Below, in pieces: positions 1 through 5,410 of a stretch of 8,151 nucleotides of DNA. Position 1 is the first letter of the stretch, and each line of letters opens with the position of its first letter. The stretch comes from Gemmatimonadota bacterium (GTDB lineage Bacteria; Gemmatimonadota; Gemmatimonadetes; Longimicrobiales; Gaopeijiaceae). The stretch is from positions 1-8,151 of the forward strand of contig RFGQ01000636.1 of NCBI GenBank assembly GCA_003695865.1, written 5' to 3'. A program made the position numbers and the translations under genes. The notes under the pieces are model-generated. The model had not been told where the DNA came from. It saw only the letters and a list, made by a program, of their open reading frames with translations, and did not search any database.

Positions 1-1553
1 CCGAGCACCGGGGCGAACGCCGCGACCCGTCGGCCGTGCCCCCGCGCGAACGGGTCACGCAGTTCCGCGGCGTCGACCAGACGACCCGCCGCCTCGACCA
101 CCGCGCCCCAGGCCCGCTCGGCCCGCTCCCGCTCTTCGTTCGAAAGCACCCGCTCCTGCGTACGCCGATTGATCAGCCGATCCCGCCTGGCCAACACGTC
201 GACGAGCTGGCCCCGCAGCTCGGGCATGCCGAACGGCTTGAACAGGTAGCGGTCGGCTCCGGCGCGAAGGGCCTCGGCGGCCGCGTGCGCGTCGCGTTGC
301 CCCGTGAGCACGATCACCTGCGTTGCGGGCCAGCGTGACTTCACGGCCGCGACCAGATCGTGTCCCGACGCGTCGGGGAAGCGGTCGTCGGTGATGACCA
401 CGTCGAAGTCGGTGCCCAGTCGCTCGACCGCGGCGCGCACGCTGTCGGTTTCGACCACCGCGAACCCCTCGCGGTTCAGGTAGGTGGCCATGAGCGCGCG
501 CACCTGCGGTTCCTCCTCGACGAGCAGCACCTGGCGGCCCGAGCCGAACACGGTGATCTGGTGGGGAAGCAACGTGACGGGCGGCCGGCTCTTGCCGAGT
601 TCCTCCGGCGGACGCGGATAGTCGTCGGGGGCGGGCTCGTCCTGGGAGGGGTCGTCGAACACCGTGGGCGTCGGCGGAGCGGCCTCCAGCAGGGCCCGGC
701 CGAACAGGCGCACGCAGTTGCGCCCCTCGCGCTTCGCCCGGTAGAGGGCGTGGTCGGCCGCCGCGAGCAGTTCGTCGGGCGAGCGCATGCTCGGGTGATA
801 GGCCGCAACGCCCGCGCTCACCGTAAGCGGGCCGCGGCCGAGCTTGCGCGAGCGCAGCGCCGAGCGCACCCGTTCGGCGAAGACCATGGCGCCCTCGGCG
901 TCCGAGCCGGCCAGGATTGCGAGGAACTCCTCGCCCCCGAAGCGCGCGGCCAGGTTCATGCGGCGGGTCGTCGTCGCGAGGATGTCACCGAAGATGCCCA
1001 GCGCTTCATCCCCGGCGGGATGGCCGTAGCGGTCGTTGTATTCCTTGAAGTTGTCGAGGTCGAAGAGGACGATCGACAGCAGACGCCCGCGCTGCGCGGC
1101 GGCGAATTCGTTCTCGAGGAAGAGCCGCGCGTGGCGCCGGTTGGGCAGGCGCGTGAGGGCATCGGTGTAGGCGAGTCCTTCGACCTCGGTGCGATCGCGG
1201 TGCAGACGCTCCGCCAGCGCGCCGATGCCCAGTGCGATCGCCACGTAGAAGGCCACCACACCGAGCAGCGTGTCGGGGACCCGCAGCACCCAGAGGGCGG
1301 CGAGCACCTGGGTGATCGAGAGCACCGCCATGCCCAGCGCGAGCGCGGTGGCGACCCCTTTCCAGCCCCGGTAGTAGGCGAACAGAAACGCGGGCACGAG
1401 CGCCAGCAGCCAGAGCAGGGCACCGTATTCGCCGAGCGCCTCGGGGAACGCCAGCGCCCCCGTCACCGGCACCATGAGCGCCGCCAGCGAGAGCCAGAGG
1501 GCGCGCGCGGGCACGCGGGGGCGTTGGGGTTCGCTGGGCTGCGCGTTGGCCAA
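1..1553 (-). CDS. Membrane GGDEF - receiver - HD(-GYP) signalling protein, 3' end cut by window edge
   Basis: Likely c-di-GMP turnover enzyme at the inner membrane. I read 517 codons by translating the reverse strand; there is no stop before the left edge. Residues 18-117 are hydrophobic with about four transmembrane helices and no large periplasmic domain. The GGDEF domain spans about 128-285: DALTRLPN at 131-138, FDLDNFK at 164-170 (metal-site D165), N173 and D182 for guanine contact, GGEEF at 206-210, and LYRAKREGRN at 270-279. The cyclase active site therefore looks intact. The inhibitory RxxD site is RxxN (R197, N200). An acidic, Pro-rich linker leads to a receiver domain (about 340-455): acidic patch E346-E348, phospho-acceptor D389 followed by P393, T417, and K439-P440. 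A charged, probably coiled-coil stretch (about 455-490) then leads to RDPFARGHGRRVAAFA (499-514), which matches the start of HD-GYP phosphodiesterase domains; only this beginning is visible, so a plain HD domain is possible. Start TTG 1553 is chosen because GAGGA lies 6 nt upstream and no ATG or GTG occurs between the upstream in-frame stop (near 1627) and it. Confidence 0.93.
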   Translation of the reverse strand, partial: MANAQPSEPQRPRVPARALWLSLAALMVPVTGALAFPEALGEYGALLWLLALVPAFLFAYYRGWKGVATALALGMAVLSITQVLAALWVLRVPDTLLGVVAFYVAIALGIGALAERLHRDRTEVEGLAYTDALTRLPNRRHARLFLENEFAAAQRGRLLSIVLFDLDNFKEYNDRYGHPAGDEALGIFGDILATTTRRMNLAARFGGEEFLAILAGSDAEGAMVFAERVRSALRSRKLGRGPLTVSAGVAAYHPSMRSPDELLAAADHALYRAKREGRNCVRLFGRALLEAAPPTPTVFDDPSQDEPAPDDYPRPPEELGKSRPPVTLLPHQITVFGSGRQVLLVEEEPQVRALMATYLNREGFAVVETDSVRAAVERLGTDFDVVITDDRFPDASGHDLVAAVKSRWPATQVIVLTGQRDAHAAAEALRAGADRYLFKPFGMPELRGQLVDVLARRDRLINRRTQERVLSNEERERAERAWGAVVEAAGRLVDAAELRDPFARGHGRRVAAFAPVL

Positions 1554-1559
1554 GGGCCG

Positions 1560-1564
1560 TCCTC
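1560..1564 (-). promoter_or_regulatory. Shine-Dalgarno for the GGDEF-REC-HD gene
   Basis: Read on the minus strand, GAGGA sits 6 nt before TTG 1553. It decides the start: the reading frame is open further upstream to a TGA near 1627, but no ATG, GTG or other TTG occurs in that part. The protein that starts here has a short polar N-terminus followed directly by the first transmembrane helix. Confidence 0.7.
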
Positions 1565-1570
1565 GTTGCT

Positions 1571-1586
1571 GGGCCGCCGGCGGCCC
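1571..1586. repeat. Perfect 16-bp GC palindrome in the divergent gap
   Basis: GGGCCGCCGGCGGCCC is its own reverse complement. It lies 6 bp upstream of the Shine-Dalgarno of the minus-strand signalling gene, so it falls in that gene's probable leader or promoter. No T-run follows on either strand, so it does not look like an intrinsic terminator. It could be an operator for a dimeric regulator or a leader hairpin that limits translation. A chance palindrome in GC-rich DNA is also possible. Confidence 0.5.
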
Positions 1587-1605
1587 CTTAGTCTGGGGCG
1601 AACCG

Positions 1606-1625
1606 GAATCGGTCTGAATCTGTCT
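1606..1625. repeat. Two adjacent 10-bp direct repeats in the divergent gap
   Basis: GAATCGGTCT (1606-1615) is followed immediately by GAATCTGTCT (1616-1625); 9 of 10 positions match. A weaker third unit, TCAATCTGGG, follows at 1626-1635. The period of 10 bp is about one helical turn, and the stretch is more AT-rich than its surroundings. It sits 23-42 bp upstream of the MOSC start codon. This is the sort of layout bound by response regulators or other activators, but no protein is identified. Confidence 0.4.
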
Positions 1626-1647
1626 TCAATCTGGGGAGTCGAGGCGC

Positions 1648-2184
1648 ATGCATCCATCCCGTGATGCGGCTGCGGGCCGCGCCGGCGCGGCCGCGCCGCG
1701 CGTCGAATCGATCTGGATCGCCGACCGGGCGGGCGCGTCTCCCCGGCAAGTATCGGACGCCGAGGCACGTCCTGGAGTGGGCATCGTCGGAGATCGCTAC
1801 GCCCGGGGGGCCGGGAGCTGGCAGACGCCGGGCCGCTGGAGCGAGGTCACGCTGGTCGCGGCCGAGGCCGTGGAAGAGGCGGCCCGGACGCTGGGGGTCA
1901 GCCTGGCGCCCGAGTCCCTGCGGCGCAACCTCGTGACCCGGGGCGCCCAACTCGGCCGCCTCATCGGGGTCCGCTTCCGTGTGGGCGAGGCCGTGCTCGA
2001 GGGCGAGCGGCCCTGCACGCCTTGCCGACCGCTCTCCGAAGCGCTCGGCGTCCCCGAGTTGTACCAGGTGCTGGACGGAGGGCTGAGGGCCCGCGTGATC
2101 CGGGCAGGCACCCTGCGGCCGGGGCCCATCGAGGTGCTCGAAGCGGTCGGATCGGCCGACGCGCGCACCGCGCCCACCTCGTGA
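1648..2184 (+). CDS. Small MOSC-domain protein (YiiM-type, probable Moco- or sulfur-handling)
   Basis: A 178-residue stand-alone MOSC domain protein. After an Ala/Gly-rich N-terminus, the domain runs from about residue 18 to 166: VESIWIAD at 19-26, GIVGDRYARGAGSW at 45-58, TLVAAEAVEE at 68-77, SLRRNLVTRG at 90-99, LIGVRFRVGEAVLEG at 105-119, and the cysteine motif RPCTPC at 121-126 (C123, C126). MOSC domains hold an invariant cysteine and occur in molybdenum-cofactor sulfurases and in small bacterial proteins such as YiiM, which act on N-hydroxylated compounds with molybdenum cofactor. No signal peptide or membrane segment is seen, so it is probably cytoplasmic; its substrate is unknown. Start ATG 1648 is preceded by GGGGAG at 1633-1638, 9 nt upstream. 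It is transcribed away from the signalling gene. The stop TGA overlaps an in-frame GTG (2181) of the next reading frame, but the downstream gene more likely starts at 2265. No other molybdenum gene is present in the window. Confidence 0.88.
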   Translation: MHPSRDAAAGRAGAAAPRVESIWIADRAGASPRQVSDAEARPGVGIVGDRYARGAGSWQTPGRWSEVTLVAAEAVEEAARTLGVSLAPESLRRNLVTRGAQLGRLIGVRFRVGEAVLEGERPCTPCRPLSEALGVPELYQVLDGGLRARVIRAGTLRPGPIEVLEAVGSADARTAPTS

Positions 2185-2192
2185 GCCGGCTC

Positions 2193-2220
2193 CGGCCCCG
2201 ACATCCGCCCCACGGGGCCG
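2193..2220 (+). repeat. 8-bp inverted repeat after the MOSC gene
   Basis: CGGCCCCG (2193-2200) and CGGGGCCG (2213-2220) are exact reverse complements separated by 12 nt, starting 9 nt after the MOSC stop. No T-run follows. Instead, a C-rich, G-poor stretch follows at about 2234-2258. The hairpin could weaken read-through from MOSC into the propeller genes or protect the MOSC transcript end. It is not a classical intrinsic terminator. Confidence 0.4.
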
Positions 2221-2264
2221 CGCGCCGCCGCGGTCCTGCCTTACACCCCCAACCCCCCGAGGTC

Positions 2265-5200
2265 ATGCCCGCTCCCGCGCCGCACCTGCACGCCCTCCGC
2301 CGCTCCGCGCTCGCACTCGCGTCGCTGTGCGTCCTGTTCCCGTCGGCCGTCACCGCGCAGTCGGTCGAGCCCGAGGCGCTGCGCTCGCTCGAGCCCCGGT
2401 CCATCGGGCCGGCCGGCATGAGCGGCCGCATCGCCGCCATCACCGCGCTGCCCGACGACCCGGACGTCGTCTACGTAGGGGCCGCCACGGGTGGACTGTG
2501 GAAGTCGACCAACGGCGGCCAGACCTGGCGTCCCCTGTTCGACGAGCAGCCGGTGCTCGGCGTCGGCGCCGTCGCAGTGAGCCCCTCGCACCCCGACATC
2601 GTGTGGGTGGGCACCGGCGAGGGGAACCCCCGCAACTCGGCGGGCGTGGGCGCGGGGGTCTATCGGTCGCTGGACGGGGGCGAGACGTGGACTTTCCTGG
2701 GTCTGGAGCACTCCGAGCGCATCCATCGCATCGTGCTCGACCCCTACGACCCGGACGTCGCGTTCGTGGGCGTCATGGGTCCGGCCTGGAGCGACGGAGA
2801 GGAGCGGGGTGTGTACCGCACGCGGGACGGCGGCCGCACCTGGGATCGGGTGCTCTACGTGGACGAACGTACGGGCGTGAGCGATCTGGTGATGGATCCC
2901 CGTAACCCGCGCACCCTTTTCGCCGGGATGTGGGAGTTCCGCCGCGAGCCCTGGTTCTTCACCTCCGGCGGGCCGGGCAGCGGCCTCTACGTGAGCCGGG
3001 ACGGCGGCGACACCTGGCGCCGCCTCGGCCCCTCAGACGGGCTCCCCGAGGGCGAGCTGGGCCGCATCGGGCTCAGCGTGTACGCCGCCGACCCCGACAT
3101 CGTGTACGCGCTGGTCGAGGCGCGCCCGAGCGTGCTGTTGCGCAGCGACGACGGCGGCCGCTCGTGGCGTACGGTGAACCGGGGTGGCCGCCAGGTGGCG
3201 CCGCGGCCGTTCTACTACACCGATATCCAGGTGGCCCCCGACAACGAGCTGCGCATCTACAACCTCCACTCGCGGCTGCAGGTGTCGGAAGACGGGGGGC
3301 GCTCGTTCCGCACGATCGGCCGCGGCGTCCACTCCGACTTCCACGCGATCTGGATCGCCCCGAACGACCCCGAGCACCTCTACATCGGGACCGACGGCGG
3401 GGTGTTCGTGTCGCGCGACCGCGGCGAGCACTTCCGGATGATCGACAACCTGCCCGTGGGTCAGTTCTACCATGTCTCGGTGGACGACGACGTGCCGTTC
3501 AACATCTACGGGGGGATGCAGGACAACGGCTCGTGGAAGGGACCGAGCGACGTCTGGGAGAACGGCGGCATCCGCAACTACCACTGGAAGGAAGTGGCGT
3601 TCGGCGACGGCTTCGGCACGCTCGTCGATCCGCTCGATCCGGCCTACGGGTACGCGATGTCGCAGGGCGGGGGGTTGGTGCGCTTCGACGTGCGTACGGG
3701 CGAGCGCAAGCGCATCCGCCCCTGGGCGCCCGACTCGGTGACGCTGCGCTTCAACTGGAACGCCGCGATCGCGACCGACCCCTTCGACGTGGGGACCGTC
3801 TACTACGGAAGCCAGTTCGTGCACAAGAGCCCCGACCGGGGCGACTCGTGGCAGATCATCTCGCCCGATCTGACGACCGACGACCCCGACAAACAGCGTC
3901 AGCAACAGAGCGGCGGCATCACGCGTGACGCCACAGGGGCCGAGAACCACACCACCATCCTCACGATCGCGCCCAGCCCCGTGGAGCGAGACGTGATCTG
4001 GGTGGGGACCGACGACGGCAACGTCCAGGTCACCACCTCGGGCGGCGGCTCGTGGACCAACGTGCGAGAGCGCATCAAGGGCGTACCCGAGGGCACGTGG
4101 GTGCCGCACATCGAGGCCTCGAAGTTCGCGCGGGGCAGCGCCTTCGTCGTGTTCGAAGACCACCGTCGGGGCAACTGGGAGCCCTACATCTACCGCACCG
4201 ACGACTACGGGCGGAACTGGGAGCGCATCGCCGACGACGACGACCTGCGCGGCTTCGTGCACACGGTCGAGCAGGACCCCGAGGCTCCCGGCCTGCTGTT
4301 CGCCGGCACCGAGTTCGGCCTGTGGGTGACGCTCGACGGGGGCGATCACTGGTTTCCCTGGACCTACGGCTTTCCCGCCGCCCCCGTGCGCTCTCTGGTG
4401 GTCCACCCCCGCGACGCCGACCTCGTGATCGGCACGCACGGGCGGGCGCTGTGGGTGCTGGACGACATCCGGCCCCTGCGGGCGCTGTCGCTCGACCCGA
4501 CCCTTACGCGGCGGCCCGTTCACGTCTTCCGTCCACCCGTGGCCTACGTGCGGCGCACCGCACAGGTGGACGGCTATCACTTTCCCGCCGACGCGATGTT
4601 CTCGGGCGCGACGCGGCCGCGGGGCGCGCTGGTGAGCTTCTGGGCCGCCGCGCCCGAGGCCGACTCGGCCACGGTGGAGATCCTGGACGAGACCGGTGCG
4701 ACGCTTCGCCGCTGGCGGACCGGGGTCGGGGCCGGCGTCAACCGCTTGGTGTGGGATCTGCGCGAGGCGCTCCCCGAAGACGCCCGGGCAGTGGGCGAGG
4801 ATCCGGAAGACCTGGCCTCTCCCGGGGCCGAAGTGCTGCCCGGTCTGTACACGGTGCGGGTGTCGCTGGACGGCGCCGAGAGCGAGGGGGTCGTCGACGT
4901 ACGCCCCGATCCGCGGGTTCACGTGTCGATGGACGACCGGCGTGCCCGCTACGAGGCGGTGCGCCGCTCGATCGTGCTGAACGCCCGCATCGGCGCGCTG
5001 CAGCGTACGGCCCGCCGCGTGCGCGAGGCGCTCGACGAGGTGGGCGAGTGGCTCGACGGGAGCGACGCCGACCCGGAGGTCGTGCGCGCGGTGCGCGGGG
5101 GACTGCGGGAGCTTCGCCGGGCGTTGGGCGAAGCGGCTTCGTTGACCGAGGTACAGCGGTTCCGACGCGGGCTGTTCGGGATGGCGAGTACCTACGACCG

Positions 5201-5366
5201 GCCCACCGAGGGCGAGCGACTCGACCTGCAGCGCACCGCCGAGGCGCTCGACCGAGCCGTGGAGCGCATGAACACCTTCCTCGCGGTCGACTACGCGGCG
5301 TTCGTCGAGCGCGTGCGGGCGGCGGGGATCGACCCGCTGCCGCACATCCCCACGCTGCCGCGATGA
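2265..5366 (+). CDS. Exported Asp-box (BNR / VPS10-sortilin-like) beta-propeller protein, copy 1
   Basis: A 1033-residue secreted protein. The signal peptide is residues 1-31: R12-R13, a hydrophobic core to F25, and a likely cut after VTA31. The mature chain begins near the conserved RSIGPAGMSGR (45-55). Asp boxes (S/T-x-D-x-G-x-x-W/F) begin near residues 81, 135, 186, 244, 294, 341, 383, 522, 645 and 689. An eleventh near 590 has Ser592 in place of Asp. This marks one or two bladed propellers of the sortilin/VPS10-like class, ending at GTHGRALWVLDD (723-734). An FlgD/Ig-like beta domain follows at about 785-880, then a charged helical region to the end. The mature part has no cysteine, unlike eukaryotic sortilins. 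Such proteins are often labelled glycosyl hydrolases from their BNR repeats; I see no sialidase catalytic set and assign no enzyme activity. The role is unknown, perhaps extracellular binding or scaffolding. Start ATG 2265 is chosen because it gives a compact signal peptide; its GAGG (2259-2262) is only 2 nt away. GTG 2181, overlapping the MOSC stop, is an alternative but would add 28 residues before the signal peptide. Confidence 0.92.
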   Translation: MPAPAPHLHALRRSALALASLCVLFPSAVTAQSVEPEALRSLEPRSIGPAGMSGRIAAITALPDDPDVVYVGAATGGLWKSTNGGQTWRPLFDEQPVLGVGAVAVSPSHPDIVWVGTGEGNPRNSAGVGAGVYRSLDGGETWTFLGLEHSERIHRIVLDPYDPDVAFVGVMGPAWSDGEERGVYRTRDGGRTWDRVLYVDERTGVSDLVMDPRNPRTLFAGMWEFRREPWFFTSGGPGSGLYVSRDGGDTWRRLGPSDGLPEGELGRIGLSVYAADPDIVYALVEARPSVLLRSDDGGRSWRTVNRGGRQVAPRPFYYTDIQVAPDNELRIYNLHSRLQVSEDGGRSFRTIGRGVHSDFHAIWIAPNDPEHLYIGTDGGVFVSRDRGEHFRMIDNLPVGQFYHVSVDDDVPFNIYGGMQDNGSWKGPSDVWENGGIRNYHWKEVAFGDGFGTLVDPLDPAYGYAMSQGGGLVRFDVRTGERKRIRPWAPDSVTLRFNWNAAIATDPFDVGTVYYGSQFVHKSPDRGDSWQIISPDLTTDDPDKQRQQQSGGITRDATGAENHTTILTIAPSPVERDVIWVGTDDGNVQVTTSGGGSWTNVRERIKGVPEGTWVPHIEASKFARGSAFVVFEDHRRGNWEPYIYRTDDYGRNWERIADDDDLRGFVHTVEQDPEAPGLLFAGTEFGLWVTLDGGDHWFPWTYGFPAAPVRSLVVHPRDADLVIGTHGRALWVLDDIRPLRALSLDPTLTRRPVHVFRPPVAYVRRTAQVDGYHFPADAMFSGATRPRGALVSFWAAAPEADSATVEILDETGATLRRWRTGVGAGVNRLVWDLREALPEDARAVGEDPEDLASPGAEVLPGLYTVRVSLDGAESEGVVDVRPDPRVHVSMDDRRARYEAVRRSIVLNARIGALQRTARRVREALDEVGEWLDGSDADPEVVRAVRGGLRELRRALGEAASLTEVQRFRRGLFGMASTYDRPTEGERLDLQRTAEALDRAVERMNTFLAVDYAAFVERVRAAGIDPLPHIPTLPR

Positions 5367-5400
5367 GGCGCGAACCGGCCGTAGGCCAGTCGTAACATTC

Positions 5401-5405
5401 GGAGG
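5401..5405 (+). promoter_or_regulatory. Strong Shine-Dalgarno for propeller copy 2
   Basis: GGAGG lies 5 nt before ATG 5411. It is a much better site than the one before copy 1, which suggests that copy 2 is translated independently and perhaps more efficiently from a shared transcript. The 44-bp gap from the stop of copy 1 shows no convincing terminator. Confidence 0.75.
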
Positions 5406-5410
5406 CACTC

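Noticed and set aside
360..1664. 434-codon plus-strand open frame opposite the signalling gene
   Set aside because: It is the antisense of the GGDEF-REC-HD gene, and its Arg/Gly/His-rich product matches no family. The opposite strand carries unmistakable GGDEF and receiver motifs.
2022..2264. In-frame upstream extension of propeller copy 1 to ATG 2022 (or GTG 2181)
   Set aside because: From ATG 2022 the frame would overlap the MOSC gene by 163 bp. Either extension would bury the clear signal peptide that begins at ATG 2265, and the added residues are Arg/Pro/Ala-rich noise.
5373..5391. Small inverted repeat (GGCC-GTA-GGCC core) between the two propeller genes as a terminator
   Set aside because: The stem is only about 4-6 bp with a mismatch and there is no T-run, so it is not a convincing terminator. 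Co-transcription of the two copies is more likely.
3033..5408. 791-codon minus-strand open frame opposite propeller copy 1
   Set aside because: Long antisense frames are expected in GC-rich genes because stop codons are rare. The product is rich in Arg, His, Val and Pro without recognisable domains, and a similar antisense frame occurs opposite the paralogue simply because the sense strands are homologous.
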